Part shown: piece by piece, positions 12,384 through 22,595 of the stretch | Layout of the letters: each line of letters starts with the position of its first letter | Numbering within the stretch: position 1 is the first letter of the stretch | Assembly (NCBI GenBank): GCA_902621305.1 | Contig: CACNLM010000001.1 | Location: 1-64,000 of the forward strand | Direction: 5' to 3' | Length of the DNA: 64,000 nucleotides | Source of the DNA: an uncultured Alphaproteobacteria bacterium | GTDB lineage: Bacteria; Pseudomonadota; Alphaproteobacteria; HIMB59; GCA-002718135 | The notes under the pieces: model-generated | What the model was told of the DNA's origin: nothing | Databases searched by the model: none | The model's input: the letters and a program-made list of their open reading frames with translations, nothing else | Program-made: the position numbers and the translations under genes

Positions 12384-13625
12384 TTACAACCAACTAGGAA
12401 TAATATCAGCTTCAATTATTTTCTCAATTTTTTCTGGAGAATAAATAATTGCATAATTATCATTGTTTACTAAAATTTCAGAGGGCAGTGGCCTAGAGTT
12501 ATAATTTGAAGACATTACTTTTCCATAAGCTCCTGTATTTTTTATAACCAGTAGATTGCCAATTTCTTGTTTAGCCAATTTAATATTTTTTAAAAAAACA
12601 TCTGAACTTTCACAAATTGGACCAGCAATAGCATAATCCATAAATTCCTCTGATTTTACATCAATCGCTAATATTTCATGATGTGCACCATACATGGCTG
12701 GACGTATCAATGTATTCATACCAGCATCAACAATTAAATAATTTATACCTCCATTATTTTTGATTGTAACAATAGAAGTAACTGTAACTCCAGCCTCAGC
12801 AATTAAATACCGACCAGGCTCAAACGATAATTCATAGTTCGTTTGCGTAAAACAATTATCAAGTTCTTCTTTTACCATCTCAATATTAAAGTCAGGATCA
12901 GAATCTTCATATTTAACATGAAAACCTCCACCCAAATCTACATGTTTGATATTAATACCTGATTCAATAAATTTATCTGCAGCCATTTTCATTTGAGAAA
13001 ACGTATTTTTATACGCCTCAATTTTACTAATTTGACTTCCAATATGACAACTAATACCAACTAAATTTAAATTTTTACAATTTTTAACTAATTTGATAAT
13101 TTTATCTAAATTTTCAAATTCAATACCAAACTTATCAGTTTTTTTTCCTGTTGAAATTTTACTTAAAGTCTCACCATCAACATCTGGATTAAGTCTAACA
13201 CCAATATCAACGATTTTATTTTTTTCATTTGCTAAATTATCAAGTAGTTTTATTTCTTCTAAAGATTCAGTATTAATTAAACGTATATTTTTATGCATAG
13301 CATAGAGTAAGTCTTGTTCAGATTTTCCAACACCTTCAAAAATTATTTTATTTGGATCGAAACCAGCTTTCAAGGCTCTTTTTAATTCACCAACTGACAC
13401 TACATCTGCTCCAATATCTAACGAATTCATTAATTTCAAAATAGCTTGATTTGAATTAGACTTAATTGAATAAAAAATATTGTTACCTAAAATTTCTTTA
13501 GTTTTATTTACTTGATTTATAATTTTCTCTTGTGAATACACATAAAAAGGTGTCTGACAAATTTTAACTAAGTCATATAAAGAAGTACCCTCAATATACG
13601 GGTCATTATTTTTATAAGTTAACAT
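12384..13625 (-). CDS. lysA: Diaminopimelate decarboxylase
   Basis: PLP fold III: FYSIKSNSNQAIL, CHIGSQI, DLGGGFHV, EPGRYLIAEAG, GPICESSD. Confidence 0.94.
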   Translation of the reverse strand: MLTYKNNDPYIEGTSLYDLVKICQTPFYVYSQEKIINQVNKTKEILGNNIFYSIKSNSNQAILKLMNSLDIGADVVSVGELKRALKAGFDPNKIIFEGVGKSEQDLLYAMHKNIRLINTESLEEIKLLDNLANEKNKIVDIGVRLNPDVDGETLSKISTGKKTDKFGIEFENLDKIIKLVKNCKNLNLVGISCHIGSQISKIEAYKNTFSQMKMAADKFIESGINIKHVDLGGGFHVKYEDSDPDFNIEMVKEELDNCFTQTNYELSFEPGRYLIAEAGVTVTSIVTIKNNGGINYLIVDAGMNTLIRPAMYGAHHEILAIDVKSEEFMDYAIAGPICESSDVFLKNIKLAKQEIGNLLVIKNTGAYGKVMSSNYNSRPLPSEILVNNDNYAIIYSPEKIEKIIEADIIPSWL

Positions 13626-13811
13626 TTATTCAGTATTTATAATAACGGATTGTTGACGTTCTTTCTCTTCTTCTAATTTCTCTAAACATGCTTCATCACA
13701 TGGATATGTAATGACGGATTTGTCTACTTGATCTTCTGGTAAACTTAAAGGACCAACTTTACCACAGCTAAAAGTAAACAACAAAAATGATAATAATATT
13801 AATCTGATCAT
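13626..13811 (-). CDS. lptM: Small LptM-like lipoprotein
   Basis: MIRLILLSFLLFTFSCGKVGPLSLPED: lipobox followed by a CGxxGPLxLP motif; between argH and lysA. Confidence 0.7.
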   Translation of the reverse strand: MIRLILLSFLLFTFSCGKVGPLSLPEDQVDKSVITYPCDEACLEKLEEEKERQQSVIINTE

Positions 13812-15193
13812 TATAAGTATTTACTTATAACAAGTTTTATCATTTTTTTAGTAATTTCAGGAGCTGTACCCCCAAAACTTGATTTTGATTTAACACTATT
13901 AGTAGCTGATAGCACTTTTTTTGCGTCAGCTGTTATATTTTTGTCAAATTTTTTTAATTCTCCAAGAGCTAATGAATCTATGTTTCTATTTTGTTTTGAA
14001 CAATAAGAAACAATCTTTCCTGTAACAACATAAGCATCTCTAAATGAATATCTAAGTTTTTGAACCAACCAATTAGCCAAATCGGTAGCAGTTGCATTTG
14101 AATTATCAATCAACTCTTTCATTCTAGTTTTGTTGAATGTAGATTTTGATAAAATTTCATTCATAACTTTTATACACAAAGAAACATTATCATATGAATT
14201 AAATGTTATTTGTTTATCGTCTTGTAAGTCTTTACTATAAGAAAGTGGCAACCCTTTAATAATATTAAGCATTGTACTTAAATTACTAATGATAATACTT
14301 GTTTTTCCTCTAACAAGTTCTGCGCCATCAGGATTTTTTTTCTGAGGCATAATTGAACTGCCAGTTGAAAGATCATCTGGTAAATTTATAAAATCAAATT
14401 GTTGATTTGACCAAAGTACTATTTCCTCTGCTATTTTTGATAAATGAACAGCAATTAATGATAGAACAAATAAAAATTCTATTACAAAGTCTCTATCAGA
14501 GACTGTATCCATTGCATTTTTTGTTGGCTCTCTGAAACCTAACTCTTTAGATGTATATTTTCTATCAATAGGAAAAGAGGTGCCTGCAAGAGCAGCTGCT
14601 CCTAATGGGTTTTCATTAAGACGATATAAACAATCTTCAAGTCTTGTTCTGTCTCTTCCAATCATTTCAACATAAGCTAAAACATGATGAGCCAATGTTA
14701 TTGGTTGAGCAATCTGTAAATGAGTGTAACCTGGCATAATTGTTTCAGTATTTTTTGTTGCAATATTAATTAAAGTTCTTTGAAATTTTTTTAGTTCACT
14801 GTCTAAAATTTTAGATTCTTTTTTAACCCATAATTTTAAATCAGTTACTACCTGATCATTTCTAGATCTTGCAGTATGAAGCTTTCCTGCAACTTTTCCA
14901 ATTTTCTTAAATAATAAACTTTCAATGTTCATATGAATATCTTCAAGTTTTTTTGAAAATACGACCTTGTTTTTTTCAATATCTCTTTCAATTGCTTTAA
15001 GTCCAGAGACTATTGCACTTTGTTCTTTTTTATTTATTATTTTTTGTTTACCTAGCATTCTAGCATGCGCTATTGACCCAGTTATATCTTCTTTATACAG
15101 ACGTTGATCGATATCTATAGACGAATTAATTGTATCTAAAATCTCACTAGGTCCTTTAGTAAAATGGACATTTCTTGAAGGATTTTTTTTCAT
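13811..15193 (-). CDS. argH: Argininosuccinate lyase
   Basis: HTARSRNDQVVTDLKLW, GYTHLQIAQPITLAHH, GSSIMPQKKNPD. Confidence 0.96.
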   Translation of the reverse strand: MKKNPSRNVHFTKGPSEILDTINSSIDIDQRLYKEDITGSIAHARMLGKQKIINKKEQSAIVSGLKAIERDIEKNKVVFSKKLEDIHMNIESLLFKKIGKVAGKLHTARSRNDQVVTDLKLWVKKESKILDSELKKFQRTLINIATKNTETIMPGYTHLQIAQPITLAHHVLAYVEMIGRDRTRLEDCLYRLNENPLGAAALAGTSFPIDRKYTSKELGFREPTKNAMDTVSDRDFVIEFLFVLSLIAVHLSKIAEEIVLWSNQQFDFINLPDDLSTGSSIMPQKKNPDGAELVRGKTSIIISNLSTMLNIIKGLPLSYSKDLQDDKQITFNSYDNVSLCIKVMNEILSKSTFNKTRMKELIDNSNATATDLANWLVQKLRYSFRDAYVVTGKIVSYCSKQNRNIDSLALGELKKFDKNITADAKKVLSATNSVKSKSSFGGTAPEITKKMIKLVISKYL

Positions 15194-15297
15194 TTTGCGC
15201 GCCTATAAGAGATATTTATATTAATTTCCACCCTTATGCTTAAATTATTTTCATACGGCAAATTTTTCTTATATAAGCTCACCTTTATAGAACTTAC

Positions 15298-17532
15298 ATG
15301 AATATTAAAAAAGTAGTAGTAATAGGATCTGGCACTATGGGCAGTGGAATCGCAGCCCAAATAGCAAATGCTAATATTGATGTAACACTTCTAGACTTAC
15401 CCTCGAATGAGGGACCTAGAAATCAAATTACAGAAAACGCTAAAGAAAGAATTAAAAAATCACGACCTCCACTTTTAGTGGAAAACAACAAAGCAGAATT
15501 AATTAAGGTTGGAAATATTGAGGATGACTTTAATGAAGTCGCGGAAGCTGATTGGGTTGTGGAGGCTGTTGTTGAGAGAATAGATATTAAACATAACATT
15601 TATGATAAAATTCAGAGTACAAGAAAGAACAATTCTATAATTTCATCTAATACATCTACAATTCCATTAAAAATCTTATCGGCAAATATGTCAGATGAAA
15701 TGAAAAAAAATTTTTGCATAACCCATTTTTTTAACCCAGTTAGATATATGGCATTGCTCGAGATAGTAACTGAAGAAGTTAATGACATTGAAAAAATAAA
15801 TTTATTAAAACAATTTTGTGATGAAAAACTTGGTAAAGGTGTAATTATTTGTAACGACACTCCAGGATTTATTGGAAACAGAATTGGAGTTTATGCAATG
15901 CAAGTTGCTATGACTGAAGCTTTTAAAATGAAGATATCAATTGAAGAAGCTGATGCAGTATTTGGAAGACCAATGGGTATTCCAAAGACTGGAATTTTTG
16001 GTCTATACGATTTAATTGGTATCGATTTGATGGCTGATGTTTTAAAAAGTTTTATTAAAGAACTACCAAAAGAAGATCCTTTCCACGAGGTTGTCCAAGA
16101 AATTCCATTGGTCACAAAACTTATTGAAACTGGGTATACAGGAAGAAAAGGTAAGGGTGGTTTTTATAGAATGAATAAATCTGATGGTAAAAAAATTCTT
16201 GAAGCTATTAATTTAGAAACTGGCGCGTATCACCCAAGTCAGAAAATTAATTTAGGTATGGGAGATAAAATTGACATAAATAAACTCATTCAAAGAAAAG
16301 ACAAATACGGTGAATATGCAAAATCAATTCTGACAAAAGTAATTAGGTATGCTGCATATTTAATCCCTGATGTATCATCAAAATATATAGACATAGATGA
16401 TGCACTAAGATTAGGTTTTAATTGGACTGTTGGTCCTTTTGAAATGCTTTCAAATATTGATACAAAAAATTTTATTGATCAAAATACTGATATTAATTTC
16501 TTTAAAGATCTAAAGGGAGTTTTTGAATTTAATAAAAGACCTGGATATTTAGATTCAAGTATTGATAATTTAAGATCGTTAAATTTACAAAAAACTTTTG
16601 AGAACCCTTCTGCTAATATTAAAAATGCTTCATCATATCAGGTTGTTGAATTTACTACTAAGGCAAACGCTTTAGATACTGACTCTATGTTAGCTTTAAA
16701 AGAAGCTGCGCAAAATAATAAAAGCACAATTGTGATTAATGATGCAATGCAATTTTCTGCTGGTGTAAATTTAAATTATGTCATGGAATTTGCTAAAAAT
16801 AAGGAATGGTCAAAAATTGAAAAATTTATAATTGATTTCCAACAAACGTGTAAAACAATAAAATATGCAGATAAGCCTTTTATTGCTGCGCCATCAGGAC
16901 TTGCTATTGGCGGTGGTTTTGAAGTGGTATTGCATTGTGATTATAACGTTGCTCATACAAATGTTGTTCTTGGACTAGTTGAATCTTTAGTTGGACTTAT
17001 TCCTGCTGGTGGGGGGTGTAAGGAAATGCTGTGGCGTTGGTTACAAACTCCAGAAGGTAAAGAAAATTCTGAACATGCGTCTATGAAAGTTTTTGATCTC
17101 ATTGGTTATGCTATTACTGCTACCTCACCAAATGAAGCGCTTCCAAATCAATTCTTTTTAGAAAAGGATAAGGTGGTAATGAATAGAGACAGACAATTAT
17201 CAACGGCTATCGATTTATTAAACACTATAGAGGGAGGATATGAAAAACCATCTCAACCTAAATTCAATTTAGGCGGTAGTGCTGTCAGAGATAAAATGTT
17301 CGAAAAACTTGAAGCGTTATATAATGAAAATAAAATTTTAGACCACGGATTAGAAGTAGGTAAACAAATTGCTTTTGTACTTAGTGGTGGAAATACAAAT
17401 ATTGATAATGAATTAAGTGAAGATGATCTTTATATTCTTGAATTAGAAGCTTTCATGCGACTTATCCAGATGCCTAAAACTCAAGAGCGAATAAAACATA
17501 CACTTGAAACTGGAAAACCATTAGTAAATTAA
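15298..17532 (+). CDS. 3-hydroxyacyl-CoA dehydrogenase (N-term)/enoyl-CoA hydratase (C-term), FadN-like domain order
   Basis: VVVIGSGTMGSGIAAQIA, FFNPVRYMALLEIV; C-terminal crotonase-like segment IGGGFEVVLHCD. Confidence 0.87.
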   Translation: MNIKKVVVIGSGTMGSGIAAQIANANIDVTLLDLPSNEGPRNQITENAKERIKKSRPPLLVENNKAELIKVGNIEDDFNEVAEADWVVEAVVERIDIKHNIYDKIQSTRKNNSIISSNTSTIPLKILSANMSDEMKKNFCITHFFNPVRYMALLEIVTEEVNDIEKINLLKQFCDEKLGKGVIICNDTPGFIGNRIGVYAMQVAMTEAFKMKISIEEADAVFGRPMGIPKTGIFGLYDLIGIDLMADVLKSFIKELPKEDPFHEVVQEIPLVTKLIETGYTGRKGKGGFYRMNKSDGKKILEAINLETGAYHPSQKINLGMGDKIDINKLIQRKDKYGEYAKSILTKVIRYAAYLIPDVSSKYIDIDDALRLGFNWTVGPFEMLSNIDTKNFIDQNTDINFFKDLKGVFEFNKRPGYLDSSIDNLRSLNLQKTFENPSANIKNASSYQVVEFTTKANALDTDSMLALKEAAQNNKSTIVINDAMQFSAGVNLNYVMEFAKNKEWSKIEKFIIDFQQTCKTIKYADKPFIAAPSGLAIGGGFEVVLHCDYNVAHTNVVLGLVESLVGLIPAGGGCKEMLWRWLQTPEGKENSEHASMKVFDLIGYAITATSPNEALPNQFFLEKDKVVMNRDRQLSTAIDLLNTIEGGYEKPSQPKFNLGGSAVRDKMFEKLEALYNENKILDHGLEVGKQIAFVLSGGNTNIDNELSEDDLYILELEAFMRLIQMPKTQERIKHTLETGKPLVN

Positions 17533-17570
17533 ATTAATTTCTTGTAGTATTTGATCCTTATAGGAGACAG

Positions 17571-19202
17571 ATGAGTAATTTTGATACAAACTTAGATAAA
17601 AATTCAGCCAATTTTGTTCCATTATCACCGTTAAGTTTTATTACTCGCGTAAAAGATATTTATCCAAACTATGACTCTTTAATTTATGGAAATAGAAGTT
17701 ACACTTGGCTTGAAACCTATAATCGATGTACCAAATTTGCTAGTGCTTTAGGAAAAAAAGGAATTACAAAAGGAAGTACCGTTTCAATTATAGCTGCAAA
17801 TACTCCAGAATTATTTGAAGCACATTATTCTATTCCAATGACTGGCGGCGTTATTAATACAATCAATACCAGACTTGATGCAGAAACAATTGCTTATATT
17901 CTAGATCATAGTGATGCAAAACTTCTAATAACTGATACTCAATTTTCACCTACAATGAAAAAAGCTTTAAAAATATATGCGAAGAATATTCCTATTATTG
18001 ACATTCATGATGATCAGGCAGTTTTTAAAGATGGTGAGGGTGAACAAATTGGAGAAATGACATATGAAGAGTTTTTACAAACGGGTGATGACAATTATAA
18101 TTGGTCTTTACCTGAAGATGAATGGCAAGCAATATCACTAAGCTACACCTCAGGCACAACTGGTAAACCAAAAGGTGTTGTGTATCACCACCGTGGATCA
18201 TATTTAATGTCAACAGGAAGTGTTACGGCATGGAACATGCCTAATAAATTAACATTTCTTTATACCGTTCCAATGTTCCACTGTAACGGATGGGGCTATC
18301 CTTGGACAGCTGCTTTAATACACGCTAAGATTATTTGCTGCAGATATATTGTTGCAAAAGATATTTATAATTTAATAGATAAATATAAAGTAACTCATTT
18401 TGGAGGAGCTCCTATTGTTTTAAGTTTAATTGCTAACGCAGATGAGCAAGATAAAAAAGAAATAAATCATAAAGTATATGTATTAACTGCTGGAGCTCCA
18501 CCAACGAGTGCAATTCTTGAAAAGATGGATAACTTAGGTTTTGAAGTTATGCATGTATATGGTTTAACTGAAACATATGGCCATATTCTTCAATGCGCTT
18601 GGAATGAAGAATGGGAATCACAATCAAAATCTGAAAAAGCTGATATTAAAGCAAGACAAGGTGTTCGTTATCCAAATACTGAAGAAGTTTGTGTCGCAGA
18701 TCCAGAGACCTATGAAAAAGTTCCAATGGATGGAGAAACTATGGGAGAGATTTTAATTCGAGGAAATGTTGTAATGAAAGGATATTACAAAAATAAAGAG
18801 GCAACTGAATCATCTATGAAAAAAGGATGGTTTCACTCTGGTGATTTAGCTGTTGTCTATCCTGATGGATATATTCAAATAAAAGACAGATCGAAAGATA
18901 TTATAATTTCTGGTGGAGAAAATATTTCATCTGTGGAAGTGGAAAATGTTGTTGCAAAACATCCAGCTGTTTCCTTAGTTGCAGTAGTCGCCAAACCAGA
19001 TGAGAAGTGGGGTGAAACACCTTGTGCTTTTGTAGAATTAGCACCTGGCAAAAAAGCCACAGAAGAGGATATAATTCAGTTTTGCAAAGAAAATATGGCT
19101 GGATTTAAAAGACCAAAGCATGTAATCTTTGGTGAATTACCAAAAACTTCAACTGGGAAGATACAAAAGTTTGAATTAAGAACAAAAGCAAAGGAGTTAT
19201 AA
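17571..19202 (+). CDS. Acyl-CoA synthetase, AMP-binding (medium-chain/DmdB-like group)
   Basis: SYTSGTTGKPKGVVYHHRGSY, GWFHSGDLAVVYPDGYIQIKDRSKDIIISGGENISS, GKIQK. Confidence 0.9.
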   Translation: MSNFDTNLDKNSANFVPLSPLSFITRVKDIYPNYDSLIYGNRSYTWLETYNRCTKFASALGKKGITKGSTVSIIAANTPELFEAHYSIPMTGGVINTINTRLDAETIAYILDHSDAKLLITDTQFSPTMKKALKIYAKNIPIIDIHDDQAVFKDGEGEQIGEMTYEEFLQTGDDNYNWSLPEDEWQAISLSYTSGTTGKPKGVVYHHRGSYLMSTGSVTAWNMPNKLTFLYTVPMFHCNGWGYPWTAALIHAKIICCRYIVAKDIYNLIDKYKVTHFGGAPIVLSLIANADEQDKKEINHKVYVLTAGAPPTSAILEKMDNLGFEVMHVYGLTETYGHILQCAWNEEWESQSKSEKADIKARQGVRYPNTEEVCVADPETYEKVPMDGETMGEILIRGNVVMKGYYKNKEATESSMKKGWFHSGDLAVVYPDGYIQIKDRSKDIIISGGENISSVEVENVVAKHPAVSLVAVVAKPDEKWGETPCAFVELAPGKKATEEDIIQFCKENMAGFKRPKHVIFGELPKTSTGKIQKFELRTKAKEL

Positions 19203-20512
19203 TGGATCCAAAAACTTATAAATTTGACACACTAAGTCTACATGCTGGTTATCAACCAAGTAAAAACGCTGGTTCAAGACAAGTACCAATTTATCAAACA
19301 ACTTCATATATGTTTGATGATGTTGATCATGCGGCAGCACTTTTTAATTTAGAAAGAGGTGGTCATATTTATAGTCGTATGTCCAACCCGACAGTACAAG
19401 TCCTAGAAGAAAGGGTTTGTGCACTTGAAGGAGGAACAGCTGCTCTTGCTACAGCATCTGGAATGAGTGCAATATTTTTAACCATCATGACCCTTTGTAA
19501 TGCTGGTGATCACATGGTTGTTTCTTCTCAGCTTTACGGTGGAACAGTAAACTTATTTAGATTAACACTTCCAAAGTTTGGCATTAAAACAACGTTTGTA
19601 AAACCAAGAGACACAGAAGGTTTTAAAAAAGCTATTCAACCAAATACTAAAGGTATTTTTGGTGAGCTTGTTGGTAATCCAGGTAATGAATTAATGAACA
19701 TGCCTGAAGTTTCAAAAATAGCAAAAGAAGCAGGTATCCCACTGATTATTGATAGTACCTATCAAACTCCATATTTATGTAGACCTTTTGAACACGGAGC
19801 TGACCTTGTTGTACACTCATTAACTAAATGGATGAGTGGTAATGGTTCTTCTATGGCAGGTATATTAGTTGAAGGTGGAACTTTTGATTGGATGCAAAAT
19901 GATAAATTTCCTTCTATGACAGAACCCTATGAGGGCTATCATGGATTATCATTTGCAGAAGAATTTGGCCCAACAGCTTTTACAATGATGGCAAGAGCTG
20001 AGGGTATGAGAGATATGGGGCCTTGTTTAGCACCACAAAATGCATGGAATATTTTACACGGCTTAGAAACTCTCTCTCTTCGAATGGAAAAACATTGTTC
20101 TAATGCTTTGAAAATGGTTGAGTATTTATCAAATCATGAGAGTGTTGCTTGGGTTTCACATGCTAGCGCACCAGGACATCCAGACAAAGAATTAGCAGAA
20201 AAAATTCTACCTAAAGGTACGGGATCTATGATCGCGTTTGGAATTAAAGGTGGCAAGGAGGCTGGAGCTGCATTTATTAACAATGTTAAACTTGCATCTC
20301 ATTTAGCAAATGTAGGTGATGCGAGAACACTAGTCATACACCCAGCATCTGCAACGCACTCTCAAATGGATGAGGCAACTTTAAAATTTGCTGGATTATC
20401 TCATGATATGATTAGATTATCTGTTGGCTTAGAAGATTTTGAAGATATTGTAAACGATTTCGAAGATGGTTTCAGAGCAGCAAAAAAACCTCGTTTAGTT
20501 GCAAACAAATAA
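19202..20512 (+). CDS. metY: O-acetylhomoserine (thiol)-lyase / Cys-Met metabolism PLP enzyme
   Basis: FDTLSLHAGYQPSKNAGSRQVPIYQTTSYMFDD, LVVHSLTKWMSGNGSSMAGI. Confidence 0.87.
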   Translation: MDPKTYKFDTLSLHAGYQPSKNAGSRQVPIYQTTSYMFDDVDHAAALFNLERGGHIYSRMSNPTVQVLEERVCALEGGTAALATASGMSAIFLTIMTLCNAGDHMVVSSQLYGGTVNLFRLTLPKFGIKTTFVKPRDTEGFKKAIQPNTKGIFGELVGNPGNELMNMPEVSKIAKEAGIPLIIDSTYQTPYLCRPFEHGADLVVHSLTKWMSGNGSSMAGILVEGGTFDWMQNDKFPSMTEPYEGYHGLSFAEEFGPTAFTMMARAEGMRDMGPCLAPQNAWNILHGLETLSLRMEKHCSNALKMVEYLSNHESVAWVSHASAPGHPDKELAEKILPKGTGSMIAFGIKGGKEAGAAFINNVKLASHLANVGDARTLVIHPASATHSQMDEATLKFAGLSHDMIRLSVGLEDFEDIVNDFEDGFRAAKKPRLVANK

Positions 20513-21328
20513 ATGAAGTTTAAAGTTCGCGGTATTGATACGTTTGCCTCCACTGGAGGTAGACCTTTTGATAAAAATAAACCTCTCATTATATTTGTAC
20601 ACGGTAGTGGACTAAGTCACATGGTCTGGGTTTTACAAACACGCTACTTTGCATTCCGTGGATACAGCGTTTTAGCTGTTGATTTACCAGGTCACGGATT
20701 ATCTTCTGGTGAAAGTTTAAAAACTATTGAAGAAATGGGAAACTGGGTTGGCGATGTAATTGGAGCAGTTGGATGTAAAGAAGCATCACTAGTTGGACAT
20801 TCTCAAGGATGTCTTGTAACAATGGAATGTGTTGCACAACACCCAGAAAAAATTAAAACTTTAACTCTTATGGGTGGAGCTTCTGCAATTCCAATGAACC
20901 CTGAATTATTAAAACTAGCTGAAGAAAGTAATCCTAAGGCTGTTGATCTTATGATGGATTTTGCGCACGGTCCGGCAGGACATTTTGGTGGTCATCCTGT
21001 TCCTGGTTTATATCACTTAAATGTCGGCTCTATGATTGTCCAAAATAAAGAAATTAAAGATACTCTAGGCGTCGATTTTAGAGCATGCGATAATTATAAA
21101 AATGGACCTGAGATTGCTAAAAAATTAGATTTACCAACTCTTTCTATATTAGGTGCACAAGATAGAATGTGCCGTTTAAAAGATGGAAAAATTCTTGCTG
21201 ATTATATTAAAAACTCGGAAGTAAAGATTATTGATGATTGTGGTCACATGATGCTCCTAGAAGAAGCAGATCAAACATTAGAAATTCTAAAGAAATTTAT
21301 AGCCGAACACTATCCTTTACCCAGTTAG
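20513..21328 (+). CDS. Alpha/beta hydrolase
   Basis: IIFVHGSGLSHMVW, LVGHSQGCLVTM nucleophile elbow, DDCGHMMLLE. Confidence 0.88.
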   Translation: MKFKVRGIDTFASTGGRPFDKNKPLIIFVHGSGLSHMVWVLQTRYFAFRGYSVLAVDLPGHGLSSGESLKTIEEMGNWVGDVIGAVGCKEASLVGHSQGCLVTMECVAQHPEKIKTLTLMGGASAIPMNPELLKLAEESNPKAVDLMMDFAHGPAGHFGGHPVPGLYHLNVGSMIVQNKEIKDTLGVDFRACDNYKNGPEIAKKLDLPTLSILGAQDRMCRLKDGKILADYIKNSEVKIIDDCGHMMLLEEADQTLEILKKFIAEHYPLPS

Positions 21329-21366
21329 TAAATTTTAAAAATTTTTAGTTATTAATATTTCTGCTA

Positions 21367-21549
21367 TTACTGATTTTCTTCTTTATCAGGCCTTGTAAGT
21401 TCTTCGAGTTTACGCATTTCCTCTTCCATTTTAAGCTTTTCTTGCTCTTCTCGTTTCTTTTTACGTTCCTCAGCCTTCATTTTTAGCTTAAGTTCTTTCT
21501 GCATTTTGCGGTCTCCCGCTTTAGATTTGTGATTAAAGTGAATGCCCAT
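21367..21549 (-). CDS. Small charged hypothetical protein (K/E-rich)
   Basis: 60-aa ORF MGIHFNHKSKAGDRKMQKELKLKMKAEERKKKREEQEK. Confidence 0.5.
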   Translation of the reverse strand: MGIHFNHKSKAGDRKMQKELKLKMKAEERKKKREEQEKLKMEEEMRKLEELTRPDKEENQ

Positions 21550-21603
21550 ATAAACCTGTCAATTGTATACTAAATATTATAAAATTTTTCTAGAGTCTAA
21601 ATA

Positions 21604-21798
21604 CTAATTTCTTGCCAGCCAGACAATTAAAACAAAAACAAATATAGCTATAGCTTGAAAAAGTACTCTTAAACGCATTAGCTTATTACTATGATTTTTA
21701 TTAAGCTTTCCATTTACTGCCATGGCTATAACACCAATAACTACTACTCCTAGAGTTGCAGCCATAAATAAAACTAGCACTATCTGCATTGTACCCAT
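21604..21798 (-). CDS. HIG1-like twin-transmembrane protein; start probably at internal MGTMQ
   Basis: MGTMQIVLVLFMAATLGVVVIGVIAMAVNGKLNKNHSNKLMRLRVLFQAIAIFVFVLIVWLARN: two TMs with a basic loop. Confidence 0.7.
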   Translation of the reverse strand: MGTMQIVLVLFMAATLGVVVIGVIAMAVNGKLNKNHSNKLMRLRVLFQAIAIFVFVLIVWLARN

Positions 21799-21856
21799 AT
21801 ATCTATCTATATAAAACTTTTCTTGAATGAAGCAAGAATTCATACATAAGGTCAAT

Positions 21857-22531
21857 ATGGACAATATATTATTAGGCCCATCAATATCAAAACACGATAA
21901 ACCCAAGAAATTAATGGTAATGCTTCATGGTTATGGTGACAACGCTGCTAATTTTATTCATTTAGCAGAGCCTTTAGACCAAGATGAATGGGGAATGCAC
22001 TATGTAGCTTTAAATGCACCAAGTATTATGCCTGGCAATCCAATGGGTTATCAATGGTTTGATTTATATTTGAACGGTGTTTATATTTCTGATGTTGGTC
22101 CAAAAGAATTTGAAAATGTTAGAAATTTAATAAATGATAATGTTAAAAAAATTTCTAATACGATATCTCTTCTTACAAATGATTTAAACATTGAGATGAG
22201 TGATTGTTTTGTTATGGGTTTTTCTCAAGGAGGTATAATGGCTTTTGAATTGGGTCAATCTCTTAATCAAAAATTAGCTGGCATAGCAATTATTTCTTCA
22301 AGAATAATTTCAAGAGAATTTGTTCCAAAAAATTCATTTTTAGAAACACCAATATTTATTTCACATGGTGGACTAGATAATGTGCTACCTGTTTCAAATT
22401 TCAATCAATCAGTTGAAATTCTAAAAAAATATAATTTTAAATTTGTATCTCACCTTTTACCGAATGATGAGCATACTATGTCGCAAGAAACAATAACTTT
22501 ATTCCAAAATTTTATTAAAAAAAATATTTAA
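21857..22531 (+). CDS. Phospholipase/carboxylesterase-type alpha/beta hydrolase
   Basis: MVMLHGYGDNAANF, VMGFSQGGIMAFE, ISHGGLDNVLP; start uncertain (21827 or 21857). Confidence 0.85.
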   Translation: MDNILLGPSISKHDKPKKLMVMLHGYGDNAANFIHLAEPLDQDEWGMHYVALNAPSIMPGNPMGYQWFDLYLNGVYISDVGPKEFENVRNLINDNVKKISNTISLLTNDLNIEMSDCFVMGFSQGGIMAFELGQSLNQKLAGIAIISSRIISREFVPKNSFLETPIFISHGGLDNVLPVSNFNQSVEILKKYNFKFVSHLLPNDEHTMSQETITLFQNFIKKNI

Positions 22532-22595
22532 AGTAATCGAATCTTAATATTATATTACTATTTGAATAATATGACTTGGGTGAGTAGAAACTAAA

